39,704 bases of DNA, taken from the NCBI GenBank assembly GCA_913776965.1, contig CAJYQL010000102.1, positions 1 to 39,704 of the forward strand, given 5' to 3'. The notes beneath the pieces are model-generated. The model did no database searches. It was not told the origin of the DNA and saw nothing but the letters and a program-made list of their open reading frames with translations. Made by a program: the position numbers and the translations under genes. Shown here one piece after another: positions 9,485 to 18,164 of this stretch. This DNA comes from an uncultured Xylophilus sp. GTDB taxonomy: Bacteria > Pseudomonadota > Gammaproteobacteria > Burkholderiales > Burkholderiaceae_C. Every line of letters starts with the position of its first letter. Position 1 is the first letter of the stretch.

Positions 9485-10486
9485 ATGGCCGTATTCACCG
9501 AAGTCCCCGCGGACGAGGCCCGCAAGCTCCTGCGCCAGCTGCGCCTGGGCGAACTGACCGACCTGCGCGGCATCGCCGGCGGGATCGAGAACACCAACTA
9601 TTTCGTCACCGTCCGCCCGGACGATGCGCCCGACGACGGCGCGACGGTCGACTACGTGCTGACCCTGTTCGAGCGGCTCACCGCCGAGCAGCTGCCGTTC
9701 TACCTGTACCTGATGCAGCATCTGGCCGCCCGCGGCATCCCGGTGCCCGACCCGGCGCCCGACCGCGCCGGCAACGTGCTGCACCGCCTCTGCGGCAAGC
9801 CGGCGGCGGTCGTCAACCGGCTCGCCGGCCGCAGCCAGCTGGCGCCCGAGGCCGCCCACTGCGCGGCGCTTGGCGACATGCTGGCCCGCATGCACTTGGC
9901 CGGCCGCGACTTCGCCCGCCACCAGCCGAACCTGCGCGGCCTCGCCTGGTGGAACGAGACGGCGCCGGTCGTACTGCCGCACCTCGATCCCGACCAGGCC
10001 GAACTGCTGCGCGCCGAACTCGCCTACCAGAACCACGTCGCCGCCCTGCCCGCCTACGCCGCCCTGCCGCGCGGCCCGGTGCATGCCGACCTGTTCCGCG
10101 ACAACGCGATGTTCGACGGCACGACGCTGACCGGCTTCTTCGACTTCTACTTCGCCGGCGTCGACAGCTTCCTGTTCGACATCGGCGTCTGCCTGAACGA
10201 CTGGTGCATCGACCATCCGACCGGCGCGCTGCTGCCCGACCGGGCCGACGCGCTGCTCGCGGCCTACGCGGCGGTGCGTCCGCTGGAGGCGGCCGAGCGC
10301 ACGCTGCTGCCGGCGATGCTGCGGGCGGCGGCGCTGCGTTTCTGGATCTCCCGACTCTGGGACTTCCACCTCCCGCGCGAAGCCGCGCTGCTGACGCCGC
10401 ACGACCCCACCCATTTCGAGCGGGTGCTGCGCCGGCGCGTCGCCTCCGCCGCAGCGCCGGCCGCTGCCGTCGCCCTTCCCGCCTGA
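9485..10486 (+). CDS. thrB: Homoserine kinase (APH-fold type)
   Basis: ATP-dependent phosphorylation of homoserine in threonine synthesis; cytosolic, 333 residues. This is the ThrB2 type with an aminoglycoside phosphotransferase fold, not the GHMP type. Visible family blocks are the N-terminal MAVFTEVPADEA, GIAGGIENTNYFV, DYVLTLFE, the catalytic HADLFRDNAMFDG (HxDxxxxN), and the metal-binding region GFFDFYFAGVDSFLFDIGVCLNDW. The start at ATG 9485 is fixed by the conserved N-terminus. It is 46 nt after the DUF2782 gene and 14 nt before the BPSS1780-type gene, so probably part of one transcript. Confidence 0.94.
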   Translation: MAVFTEVPADEARKLLRQLRLGELTDLRGIAGGIENTNYFVTVRPDDAPDDGATVDYVLTLFERLTAEQLPFYLYLMQHLAARGIPVPDPAPDRAGNVLHRLCGKPAAVVNRLAGRSQLAPEAAHCAALGDMLARMHLAGRDFARHQPNLRGLAWWNETAPVVLPHLDPDQAELLRAELAYQNHVAALPAYAALPRGPVHADLFRDNAMFDGTTLTGFFDFYFAGVDSFLFDIGVCLNDWCIDHPTGALLPDRADALLAAYAAVRPLEAAERTLLPAMLRAAALRFWISRLWDFHLPREAALLTPHDPTHFERVLRRRVASAAAPAAAVALPA

Positions 10487-10500
10487 GGCCCGACCCGCCA

Positions 10501-11339
10501 TGCGCCTGCACATCGTCCCCGCGTCCACCGGCCTGCAGTGGGCCCGCAGCGGGGTGCGCACCTTCTTCCGCCAGCCGGTCGCGATGGCGACCAACTTCTT
10601 CCTGTTCCTGCTCGGACTCACGATCGCGGCGATGGTGCCGGTGATCGGCTTCGTGCTGACCATGGTGCTGCTGCCGGCAGCCACGCTCGGGATGATGTCG
10701 GCCACCCGCGAGGCGGTGCACGGCCGACCGGCACGCCCGGCGAACCTGGTCGCGGCCTTCCGGGCTGGCGCGGAATACACCCGGCCGATGCTGCTGCTGG
10801 GCGCCCTCTACGCCGGCGGTTTCCTGGTGGCGCTGGGCATCTCCTCGCTGTTCGACGGCGGCCAGTTCGCCCGCGCCTACCTGTTCGAGGGCCGGCTGGA
10901 CCGCGAGACGCTCGGCGCCCCCGGCGTGCAGGCGGCGATGTGGGCGATGGTGCTGCTCTACCTGCCGCTGTCGATGCTGTTCTGGCATGCGCCGGCGCTG
11001 GTCTTCTGGTACCGGATCACGCCGGCCAAGAGCCTGTTCTTCAGCATCGTCGCCTGCCTGCGCAACGTCGGCGCCTTCACGCTTTACGGCATCGCCTGGG
11101 TCGGCATCTTCATCCTCGGTGGACTGGCGGTCGGCCTGTTCACCACGCTGCTGCTGCTGACCGGCGTACTCGGCGGCGCCGATTCGCCGCTGGCCGCCGG
11201 CGTCGCGGCCGGCCTGATGACCGGCTCGGCGATCGTGCTGGCCGCGATGTTCTTCACGTCGCTCTACTTCACCTTCATCGACTGCTTCGTCGCGCCGCCG
11301 CCCAGCGCCGAAACCACCACGGTCGGCAGCGACGACTGA
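10501..11339 (+). CDS. BPSS1780-type inner-membrane protein
   Basis: 279 residues, start ATG 10501. Strongly hydrophobic, with about five to six transmembrane helices (around residues 33-65, 98-115, 138-160, 187-222, 230-262). The N-terminal block MRLHIVPASTGLQWARSGVRTFF and its place directly after thrB match the BPSS1780 family of Burkholderiales membrane proteins. No enzymatic motif is visible and the role is unknown. It starts 14 nt after thrB, which suggests translational coupling within the DUF2782-thrB-BPSS1780-FecR run. Confidence 0.85.
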
Positions 11340-11370
11340 GTCGCCCGATCCGCCCCACCGGAGCCCGCCC

Positions 11371-12174
11371 ATGACCGCCTGCGTTCACTCTTCCCGCGCA
11401 GACGGTGCGGGTACTTCGGCCGACAGCCTGCCGCGCCGCGAACTGCTGCTGCTCGGCGCCGCGGTCGCGCTGGGTGCGCCGGCGACGGATGCGCTGGCGC
11501 AGGTGCGCGGCAACATCGTCGCGCTGTCGGGCGAGGTGCTGCGCAACGGCGCGCGGCTCGGCCCGGGCGACACCATCGTCACCGGCGACCGGCTGCAGAC
11601 CGCGCCCGGCGCCGACTTGGTGTTCGTGCTCGGCGGCGATGCGTTCCGGCTGCGCGAAAGCTCGGTTCTCACGGTCGAGCGCGGCAGCACGCTGAACGCG
11701 GTCGGCCTGCTGCGGCTGACGACCGGCGCGCTGGCGGCCGTCTGGGGCCGCGGCGAGCGCCGCTCGCTGGTCACGCCGACGGTCACCGCCGGCATCCGCG
11801 GCACCGGCATCTATGCCGAGGTCGACCGGGTGCCCGAGGGCCCGCGCACCTATTTCTGCACCTGCTTCGGCACGGTGGACCTCGACGCCGGTGGCGACCG
11901 GCTGACCAGCCGCGCCGACTACCACCAGGGTTTCTGGGCCCGCAGCCTGCCCGCGCCCGGCACCACCGGCCAGCGGCTGATGCCGACCGTCCCGCTGAAC
12001 CACACCGACGACGAGATGGAGATGCTCGCCCGCCTCGTCGGCCAGCGCACCCCCTGGGAGACCGCCGGCCGCCGCGGCGACCGCGACGGGATGGGCACGC
12101 TGGACCCGGCGCCGGCCGGCATGGTGCATCCGGCCAGCCGGCCGCGCCGCGGCGCCGGCAGCGGCGGCGAATAG
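11371..12174 (+). CDS. FecR-domain exported protein
   Basis: 267 residues. The N-terminus carries PRRELLLLGAAVALGAPATDALAQ, a signal with a twin arginine in front of the hydrophobic core (Tat-like). The body matches a FecR domain: a beta-rich stretch NIVALSGEVLRNGARLGPGDTIVTGD, then LVFVLGGDAFRLRESSVL and LVTPTVTAGIRGTGIYAEV. Beyond the domain lies YFCTCFGTVDL, with a Cys pair, and LNHTDDEMEMLARL. Unlike classical FecR it has no inner-membrane helix beyond the signal and no sigma factor gene alongside, so iron regulation should not be assumed. It starts 31 nt after the BPSS1780-type gene and converges with uvrD. Confidence 0.82.
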   Translation: MTACVHSSRADGAGTSADSLPRRELLLLGAAVALGAPATDALAQVRGNIVALSGEVLRNGARLGPGDTIVTGDRLQTAPGADLVFVLGGDAFRLRESSVLTVERGSTLNAVGLLRLTTGALAAVWGRGERRSLVTPTVTAGIRGTGIYAEVDRVPEGPRTYFCTCFGTVDLDAGGDRLTSRADYHQGFWARSLPAPGTTGQRLMPTVPLNHTDDEMEMLARLVGQRTPWETAGRRGDRDGMGTLDPAPAGMVHPASRPRRGAGSGGE

Positions 12175-12210
12175 GCGCCGCACCGCGTCCGCGGGCTGCG
12201 CTGCCGCGGG

Positions 12211-14604
12211 CTACACCACCGTCAGCTTCGCCACCGACAGCGCCAGCCACTTCACGCCGTGGCGCGGGAAATTGACCTGCGCCCGGGCATCGTCGCCGTT
12301 GCCCTCGACGGCCAGCACCGTGCCTTCGCCGAACTTGGCATGGAACACCTGCAGCCCGGCGCGGATGCCGTGCGACGGCGCGGCCTTCTGGACCGGCACC
12401 GGCGGACTCGCAAAGGTGGTCGGTTGAGACGAAAATCCACCCCTAGCGCCCGCCCAGCCTGCACGGGATGCTCCTGAATCAGGAGCAAACCCGCCGAAGC
12501 CCTGCTGCTTGGGCGTGATCCACTTCAGCGCCTCTTCCGGCAGCTCGTCATAGAAGCGGCTGCGCACGTGGTAGCGCGTCTGGCCGTGCAGCAGCCGGGT
12601 CTGGGAATGGCTGAGGTAGAGGCGCTTGCGGGCCCGGGTGATCGCCACGTACATCAGCCGGCGCTCCTCCTCCAGGCCCTCGTAGTCGTTCATCGAGTTC
12701 TCGTGGGGAAACAGGCCCTCCTCCATGCCGCCGATGAAGACGCAGTCGAATTCCAGCCCTTTCGACGCATGCACCGTCATCAGCTGCACCGCGTCCTGGC
12801 CGGCCTGGGCCTGGTTGTCGCCGGCCTCCAGCGCCGCATGGGTGAGGAAGGCGGCCAGCGGCGACAGCGTCTCGCCGGTCGTGGCGTCGGGCGCGAGCGG
12901 CTCGTCCAGCACCGGCAGTGACGGGTCGAGCCCCTGGCTGGCCGGCGACTGCTGCAGCTCGTCCATCGGCAGCGCCACCGCATCGCGGCCGAAGCCTTCC
13001 TGCGTGACGAAGCTCTCGGCGGCGTTGACGAGCTCGCCCAGGTTTTCCAGCCGGTCGGCGCCTTCGCGGTCGGCCTTGTAGTGCTCGACCAAGCCACTGT
13101 GGTCCAAAACCAGCTCGATGATCTCCCGCAGGGTGATGCCCTGGGTCTGCTCGCGCAGCACGTCGATCTTCGCAACGAAGGCGCCCAGGTTGGCGCCGGC
13201 CTTGCCGCCGAGCGTGCCGACCGCATCGTGCAGCGATGTGCCCTTGGCGCGCGCGCTGTCCTGCAGCTGCTCCAGCGTACGGGCGCCGATGCCGCGCGGC
13301 GGGAAGTTCACCACCCGCAGGAATGAGGTGTCGTCCTGCGGGTTCTCCAGCAGCCGCAGGTAGGCCAGCGCATGCTTGATCTCGGCCCGCTCGAAGAAGC
13401 GCAGGCCGCCGTACACCCGGTAAGGCACCGCGGCGTTGAACAACGCCGTCTCGATCACCCGGCTCTGCGCGTTGCTGCGATAGAGCACCGCGGTTTCCTT
13501 GCGCTCGAAGCCTTCGCGGAACAGCAGCCGCATCTCCTCGACCATCCACTGCGCCTCGGCGAAGTCGCTGGTCGATTCGTGCACCCGCACCGGCTCGCCG
13601 GGGCCCTGGTCGGTGCGCAGGTTCTTGCCGAGCCGCTTCTTGTTGTGGCTGATCAGGTGGTTGGCCGAATCGAGGATGTTGCTGAAGCTGCGGTAGTTCT
13701 GCTCCAGCTTGATCTGGTAGCGCACCTCGAACTCGCGCACGAAGTCGGCCATGTTGCCGACGTTGGCGCCGCGGAAGGCATAGATGCTCTGGTCGTCGTC
13801 GCCGACCGCGAGCACGCTGCTCTCCGGCCCGGCAAGCTGCTTCAGCCAGGCGTACTGCAGCCGGTTGGTGTCCTGGAATTCGTCCACCAGGATGTGCCGG
13901 AAGCGCCGCTGGTAATGCTCCTTGATCGGGGGGTTGTCGCGCAGCAGTTCGTAGCTGCGCAGCATCAGCTCGCCGAAATCGACCACGCCCTCGCGCTGGC
14001 ATTGCGCCTCGTACAACTTGTAGAGCTCGATCTTCTTGCGTGTCTCGTCGTCGCGCGCCTCCATGTCGCCGGGTCGCAGGCCATCCTCCTTGGCGCCGGA
14101 GATGAAGTACATCGTCTGTTTGGCGGGAAACCGCTCGTCGTCGACGTTGTGCTGCTTCATCAGCCGCTTGATCGCCGACAGCTGGTCCTGCGTGTCGAGG
14201 ATCTGGAAGGTGGATGGCAGCCCGGCTGACTTGTGATGCGCCCGCAGCAGCCGGTTGCACAGGCCGTGGAAGGTGCCGATCCACATGCCCCGCACATTGA
14301 CCGGCAACATCGCCGACAGGCGCACGCCCATCTCCTTGGCGGCCTTGTTGGTGAAGGTGACGGCCAGGATGCCGCCCGGCGACACGTACCCGTTCTGCAG
14401 CAGCCAGGCGATGCGGGTGGTCAGCACCCGGGTCTTGCCGGAGCCGGCGCCGGCGAGGATCAGCGCATGGCCCTGCGGCAGCGTGACGGCCGCGAGCTGT
14501 TCGGGATTGAGGTTGGCGAGGAGGGGCGAGGCAGCGGCGGCCGTATCGGCCGAGGTCGCGGCGGCCGACGCAAAAAGGCCGGCCTGCGGATCGTGTGGAG
14601 ACAT
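12211..14604 (-). CDS. uvrD: DNA helicase II (UvrD/Rep family)
   Basis: ATP-dependent 3'-5' DNA helicase of superfamily 1, used in excision and mismatch repair. 797 residues from ATG 14604; the frame is open 80 codons further upstream but that stretch overlaps the guaC leader and has no helicase character. Motif I AGAGSGKT (51-58), Ia [57 protein letters not shown] and [14 protein letters not shown] are all present. The C-terminal block [14 protein letters not shown]...WLALSVAKL matches UvrD. A 17-nt perfect palindrome lies in the linker coding region. A TACAAT element 5 nt before the ATG suggests a leaderless mRNA. Confidence 0.95.
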   Translation of the reverse strand: MSPHDPQAGLFASAAATSADTAAAASPLLANLNPEQLAAVTLPQGHALILAGAGSGKTRVLTTRIAWLLQNGYVSPGGILAVTFTNKAAKEMGVRLSAMLPVNVRGMWIGTFHGLCNRLLRAHHKSAGLPSTFQILDTQDQLSAIKRLMKQHNVDDERFPAKQTMYFISGAKEDGLRPGDMEARDDETRKKIELYKLYEAQCQREGVVDFGELMLRSYELLRDNPPIKEHYQRRFRHILVDEFQDTNRLQYAWLKQLAGPESSVLAVGDDDQSIYAFRGANVGNMADFVREFEVRYQIKLEQNYRSFSNILDSANHLISHNKKRLGKNLRTDQGPGEPVRVHESTSDFAEAQWMVEEMRLLFREGFERKETAVLYRSNAQSRVIETALFNAAVPYRVYGGLRFFERAEIKHALAYLRLLENPQDDTSFLRVVNFPPRGIGARTLEQLQDSARAKGTSLHDAVGTLGGKAGANLGAFVAKIDVLREQTQGITLREIIELVLDHSGLVEHYKADREGADRLENLGELVNAAESFVTQEGFGRDAVALPMDELQQSPASQGLDPSLPVLDEPLAPDATTGETLSPLAAFLTHAALEAGDNQAQAGQDAVQLMTVHASKGLEFDCVFIGGMEEGLFPHENSMNDYEGLEEERRLMYVAITRARKRLYLSHSQTRLLHGQTRYHVRSRFYDELPEEALKWITPKQQGFGGFAPDSGASRAGWAGARGGFSSQPTTFASPPVPVQKAAPSHGIRAGLQVFHAKFGEGTVLAVEGNGDDARAQVNFPRHGVKWLALSVAKLTVV
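12470..12486. repeat. Perfect palindrome in the uvrD linker region
   Basis: GCTCCTGA-A-TCAGGAGC: an 8-bp perfect inverted repeat around one base. On the minus strand it encodes APDSGA near residues 706-711 of UvrD, in the poorly conserved segment between the helicase core and the C-terminal domain. It resembles, but is not the same as, the TGCTAY-N7-ATAGCTR repeat seen three times elsewhere in the window. Confidence 0.5.
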
Positions 14605-14609
14605 GCGGC

Positions 14610-14615
14610 ATTGTA
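14610..14615 (-). promoter_or_regulatory. -10 element, candidate leaderless promoter of uvrD
   Basis: TACAAT on the minus strand, 5 nt before the uvrD ATG. No good -35 hexamer is seen at normal spacing. No convincing LexA box is visible either, so SOS control cannot be supported from this sequence. Confidence 0.5.
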
Positions 14616-14694
14616 GGAAGCGCACCCTGTGGCGGTGTCCGTGCCCGTATAAGGTGTATACGGCCGCACGACATACGCGCTCTGCCGCGATGCC

Positions 14695-14760
14695 TAGAAT
14701 CAAGCACCGGGCCCAAGTTTCTTGCGCCCGGTTTTCTTTTGGGCGCCTCCTGCGGCGCCC
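14695..14760 (+). promoter_or_regulatory. guaC promoter and possible attenuator leader
   Basis: A TAGAAT -10-like hexamer (14695-14700) is followed at once by a 7-bp stem 14706-14712 / 14726-14732 and the T-rich tail 14733-14740, which has the form of an intrinsic terminator. Directly after it lies a second perfect 7-bp stem, 14741-14747 / 14754-14760. GCGCCC at 14724-14729 can pair instead with GGGCGC at 14741-14746, which would open the terminator stem and also compete with the second hairpin. That is the geometry of a terminator/antiterminator switch. It lies 83 nt before the guaC start. No known riboswitch consensus was recognised, and the -35 is weak. Confidence 0.4.
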
Positions 14761-14842
14761 CGAGTCAGCCGGACCAGGCCAAGCGCCCCACGCCGCCGCG
14801 AAATCCCTCGCGCGGCGATCCTTTTCCCAAGGAGCTTGGAAC

Positions 14843-15820
14843 ATGGAAATCTTCGACTACGACAACGTCCTGCTGCTGCCGCGCAAGTGCCGCGTGGAAA
14901 GCCGGTCCGAATGCGACGCCAGCATCGCGCTCGGCGACCGCACCTTCCGCCTGCCGGTGGTGCCGGCCAACATGAAGACGGTGGTCGACGAACGCATCTG
15001 CCGCTGGATGGCCGAGAACGGCTACTTCTACGTGATGCACCGCTTCGACCTGGACAACGTGCAGTTCGTGCGCGACATGCACGCGGCCGGTTGTTATGCG
15101 TCGATCTCGCTGGGCGTGAAGGCGCCCGACTACGCGACGGTCGACACGCTGGTCGCCGAGGGCCTGGTGCCCGAGTACATCACCATCGACATCGCGCACG
15201 GCCATGCCGACAGCGTGAAGAACATGATCGGCTACCTGAAGGAGAAGCTGCCGCAGTCCTTCGTGATCGCCGGCAACGTGGCCACGCCCGAGGCGGTGAT
15301 CGACCTGGAGAACTGGGGCGCCGACGCCACCAAGGTGGGCGTGGGCCCGGGCAAGGTGTGCATCACCAAGCTCAAGACCGGCTTCGGCACCGGCGGCTGG
15401 CAGCTGTCGGCGCTCAAGTGGTGCGCCCGCGTGGCCACCAAGCCGATCATTGCCGACGGCGGTATCCGCAGCCACGGCGACATCGCCAAGAGCATCCGCT
15501 TCGGCGCCACCATGGTCATGATCGGCTCCCTGTTCGCCGGCCACGAGGAGTCGCCCGGCCAGACCGTGGAAGTGGACGGCGAGCAGTACAAGGAGTACTA
15601 CGGCTCGGCCAGCGACTTCAACAAGGGCGAGTACAAGCATGTCGAGGGCAAGCGCATCTTGGAACCGATCAAGGGCCGGCTCGCCGACACCCTGGTCGAG
15701 ATGGAGCAGGACGTGCAGAGCTCGATCAGCTATGCCGGCGGGAAGAAGCTGCTGGACATCCGCAAGGTGAACTACGTGATCCTGGGCGGGGACAACGCGG
15801 GCGAGCATCTGTTGATGTAA
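14843..15820 (+). CDS. guaC: GMP reductase
   Basis: NADPH-dependent reductive deamination of GMP to IMP in purine salvage; cytosolic TIM-barrel enzyme, 325 residues. It belongs to the shorter GuaC2-like form of the IMPDH/GMPR family: N-terminal [11 protein letters not shown], then [10 protein letters not shown], the catalytic loop [11 protein letters not shown] with C173, [14 protein letters not shown], and the C-terminal [13 protein letters not shown]. No CBS domains are present, which separates it from IMP dehydrogenase. A good ribosome binding site AAGGAG lies 8 nt before ATG 14843. The leader contains overlapping hairpins that may control transcription. Confidence 0.93.
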   Translation: MEIFDYDNVLLLPRKCRVESRSECDASIALGDRTFRLPVVPANMKTVVDERICRWMAENGYFYVMHRFDLDNVQFVRDMHAAGCYASISLGVKAPDYATVDTLVAEGLVPEYITIDIAHGHADSVKNMIGYLKEKLPQSFVIAGNVATPEAVIDLENWGADATKVGVGPGKVCITKLKTGFGTGGWQLSALKWCARVATKPIIADGGIRSHGDIAKSIRFGATMVMIGSLFAGHEESPGQTVEVDGEQYKEYYGSASDFNKGEYKHVEGKRILEPIKGRLADTLVEMEQDVQSSISYAGGKKLLDIRKVNYVILGGDNAGEHLLM

Positions 15821-15932
15821 GCGCGCAGGAGCGCCTGCCGGTGCGGTCGGCGCTTATCCCTGCAGGCGCCCACCAGCCGTACGCCCGGGCCGCCAGCTTC
15901 GCAGGGATCACGACCAACCTGCAGAACAAATG

Positions 15933-15963
15933 AAAAAGCCCCGAGACCTAATGATCTCGGGGC
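15933..15963 (-). terminator. Intrinsic terminator after tRNA-Arg
   Basis: A perfect 9-bp stem (15938-15946 with 15955-15963, 8-nt loop) is followed on the minus strand by five T (15937-15933). It begins 8 nt after the encoded CCA of the tRNA-Arg gene. Confidence 0.88.
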
Positions 15964-15970
15964 TTCCATA

Positions 15971-16047
15971 TGGTGCGGCTGGCAGGAATCGAACCCACGA
16001 CCCCTTGGTTCGTAGCCAAGTACTCTATCCAGCTGAGCTACAGCCGC
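15971..16047 (-). tRNA. tRNA-Arg(ACG)
   Basis: 77 nt with the CCA encoded. The cloverleaf folds cleanly: acceptor GCGGCTG pairs with CAGCCGC, the D arm contains AGCTCAGCTGGATAGAG, the anticodon loop CTACGAA carries ACG, and the T arm contains GGTTCGAATCC. The ACG anticodon (A34 normally becomes inosine) reads CGU, CGC and CGA. A TAGAAT -10 with an extended TG lies about 11 nt upstream, and a terminator follows immediately, so it is a single-gene unit. Confidence 0.96.
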
Positions 16048-16057
16048 TAAGCCTCGT

Positions 16058-16066
16058 ATTCTAGCA
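16058..16066 (-). promoter_or_regulatory. Extended -10 promoter of tRNA-Arg
   Basis: On the minus strand TGC-TAGAAT forms an extended -10 element ending 10 nt before the mature 5' end of the tRNA. The -35 position is weak, which an extended -10 can offset. Confidence 0.55.
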
Positions 16067-16129
16067 CCAGTTTCTGGCACCTTCCGCCGAAGCGCAAAAC
16101 TTTTTGAATTTTCTTTCGGAGGCCTACGG

Positions 16130-16206
<77 letters not shown>

Positions 16207-16240
16207 GCCGAACCCGCGATTGTCGCATGGCCTCCGGCCC

Positions 16241-17236
16241 TCACCGCTGATGGCTGAGCGCGTTGCTGACGAGCTTCGAGGTGATGTCGACGATCTGGAT
16301 CATCCGGTCGTACGGCATGCGCGTCGGCCCGATCACGCCGAGGGTGCCGACCACCTGGCCATCCACTTCGTACGGTGCGCTGACGACGGACAGCTCCTCG
16401 ACCGGCACCACGTGGCTCTCGCCACCGATGTAGATCCGTACGCCGGCAGCCTGGCTCGACACATCCAGCAGCTGCATCAGCTGGGTCTTCTGCTCGAACA
16501 GGTCGAAGGCGCGGCGCAGCTGTCCCATGTCGCTGGAGAAATCCGCCACCGCGAGCAGGTTGCGTTCGCCCGAGATGACCACCTCGTCGCCCGCGGTTTC
16601 GGCCGACGCGCTGACCGCGGCCCGCATCAGTTCCGCGATTTCGCCCTGCAGCGCTTCGACTTCCGACTTTAGCCGCTCGCGCACCTGCTCGATGGCGAGG
16701 CCCGCATAGTGGGCATTGAGGAAATTGGCTGCCTCGATCAGCCGCCCCTGCGGCAGATCGGTCTCGGTGAAGATCACCCGGTTCTGCACGTCGCCATCGG
16801 GCGAGACGATGATCACCAGGATGCGCCGCTCCGACAGCCGCAGGAATTCGATGTGGCGGAAGACCGACGTGCGGCGCGGCGCCATGACCACACCGACGAA
16901 CTGCGAGAGATTCGACAGCATCTGCGCCGCGTGCGCGATCACCTTCTGCGGCTGGTCCGGTGCGATGCGCTGTTCGGCAAAGACGGGCCGCTGGGCGGTC
17001 AGCATCGTGTCGACGAACAGGCGGTAGCCACGGGCCGTGGGAATGCGGCCGGCCGACGTGTGCGGGCTCGCGATCAGGCCGAGTTCCTCGAGGTCGGCCA
17101 TCACGTTGCGAACGGTCGCCGGCGAGAGTTCGATGCCGGCGGCGCGCGACAGCGTGCGCGAGCCGACCGGCTGGCCGTCGGCGATATAGCGCTCTACCAG
17201 CGCCTTCATCAACAACTTGGCACGATCGTCGAGCAT
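16241..17236 (-). CDS. hrcA: Heat-inducible transcription repressor HrcA
   Basis: Represses groESL/dnaK-type heat-shock genes by binding CIRCE elements, with GroEL needed for activity. 331 residues: an N-terminal winged helix (about 1-75; [34 protein letters not shown] and [16 protein letters not shown] are diagnostic), then the GAF-like domain and the dimerisation region ending [19 protein letters not shown]. No CIRCE inverted repeat is visible near the gene. TAAAAT lies 6 nt before the ATG on the minus strand, so the mRNA may be leaderless. It diverges from nadK across 28 nt. Confidence 0.96.
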   Translation of the reverse strand: MLDDRAKLLMKALVERYIADGQPVGSRTLSRAAGIELSPATVRNVMADLEELGLIASPHTSAGRIPTARGYRLFVDTMLTAQRPVFAEQRIAPDQPQKVIAHAAQMLSNLSQFVGVVMAPRRTSVFRHIEFLRLSERRILVIIVSPDGDVQNRVIFTETDLPQGRLIEAANFLNAHYAGLAIEQVRERLKSEVEALQGEIAELMRAAVSASAETAGDEVVISGERNLLAVADFSSDMGQLRRAFDLFEQKTQLMQLLDVSSQAAGVRIYIGGESHVVPVEELSVVSAPYEVDGQVVGTLGVIGPTRMPYDRMIQIVDITSKLVSNALSHQR

Positions 17237-17242
17237 GTCACG

Positions 17243-17248
17243 ATTTTA
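17243..17248 (-). promoter_or_regulatory. -10 element, candidate leaderless promoter of hrcA
   Basis: TAAAAT on the minus strand, 6 nt before the hrcA ATG. The opposite strand carries TAATTT (17255-17260) 4 nt before the nadK ATG, so the 28-nt gap holds two back-to-back -10 elements. Confidence 0.5.
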
Positions 17249-17254
17249 GTGATC

Positions 17255-17260
17255 TAATTT
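17255..17260 (+). promoter_or_regulatory. -10 element, candidate leaderless promoter of nadK
   Basis: TAATTT ending 4 nt before the nadK ATG. The spacing leaves no room for a ribosome binding site after the expected transcription start. Confidence 0.4.
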
Positions 17261-17264
17261 TCGG

Positions 17265-18161
17265 ATGAACTCGCGTTTTCGCCATGTCGCCCTGGTCGGC
17301 AAGTACCATGTGCCGGCCGCTGGCGGCGCGGGCCACGACAGTGCGCGGGAAAGTCTGCAGGCCGTCGCGCATTTCCTGGAACGCCAGGGCTGCCAGGTAT
17401 CGCTGGAATCGGCGACGGCGATCGGCAGCGGCCTGGATTACCCCGCGCTCGATCCTGCCGGCATCGGCGCCCACTGCGACCTCGCATTGGTGGTGGGCGG
17501 CGACGGCACGATGCTCGGCATCGGCCGGCAGCTCGCCTGCCACGATATTCCCCTGATCGGCATCAACCAGGGCCGGCTCGGCTTCGTCACCGACATCCCG
17601 CTGGAGAACTTCGAGGCGACGCTCGCGCCGATGCTGCGTGGCGCCTATACCGAGGACCGGCGCACGCTGATGGAAGCGCAGGTGATGCGCGACGGCGAAT
17701 GCGTGTTCAAGGCGCTCGCGATGAACGACGTGGTCGTCAACCGTGGCGCCACTTCCGGCATGGTCGAGCTGCGGGTGGAAATCGACGGACACTTCGTAGC
17801 CAATCAGCGCGCCGACGGTCTGATCGTGGCCTCGCCGACCGGCTCGACCGCCTATGCCCTGTCGGCCGGCGGCCCGATGCTGCATCCGGCCGTGGCGGGC
17901 TGGGTGCTGGTGCCGATCGCCCCGCATACCCTGTCGAATCGGCCGCTGGTGCTCGCCGATGCTGCGGAGGTCACGATCGAATTGGTAGCAGGCCGCGATG
18001 CCAGCGCGAATTTCGATATGCAGTCGCTCGCCTCCCTCCTGCACGGCGACCGGGTCGTCGTGCGGCGCTCGCGCCACCAGGTGCGCTTCCTGCACCCGGA
18101 GGGCTGGAACTACTTCTCGACCCTGCGCCGCAAGCTGCACTGGAACGAGGGAGGATCCTGA
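17265..18161 (+). CDS. nadK: NAD kinase
   Basis: ATP-dependent phosphorylation of NAD to NADP in the cytosol; 298 residues. The GGDGTMLG motif (78-85) carries the catalytic Asp80; [21 protein letters not shown] and the [15 protein letters not shown] nucleotide-binding block follow in the usual order. The start at ATG 17265 fits the conserved FRHVALVGK. recN begins 3 nt after its stop, and the ribosome binding site for recN lies inside the nadK end, so the two are translationally coupled. The hrcA-nadK divergence with recN downstream is a common betaproteobacterial order. Confidence 0.95.
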   Translation: MNSRFRHVALVGKYHVPAAGGAGHDSARESLQAVAHFLERQGCQVSLESATAIGSGLDYPALDPAGIGAHCDLALVVGGDGTMLGIGRQLACHDIPLIGINQGRLGFVTDIPLENFEATLAPMLRGAYTEDRRTLMEAQVMRDGECVFKALAMNDVVVNRGATSGMVELRVEIDGHFVANQRADGLIVASPTGSTAYALSAGGPMLHPAVAGWVLVPIAPHTLSNRPLVLADAAEVTIELVAGRDASANFDMQSLASLLHGDRVVVRRSRHQVRFLHPEGWNYFSTLRRKLHWNEGGS

Positions 18162-18164
18162 GCG

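Noticed and set aside
14605-14844. N-terminal extension of UvrD upstream of ATG 14604
   Set aside because: The extra 80 residues have no helicase similarity and overlap the guaC leader and uvrD -10; UvrD proteins start close to the chosen Met.
15826-15872. Inverted repeat GCGCCTGC/GCAGGCGC after guaC as terminator
   Set aside because: No T-tract follows and the loop is long; termination of guaC may instead use the downstream hairpin region or Rho.
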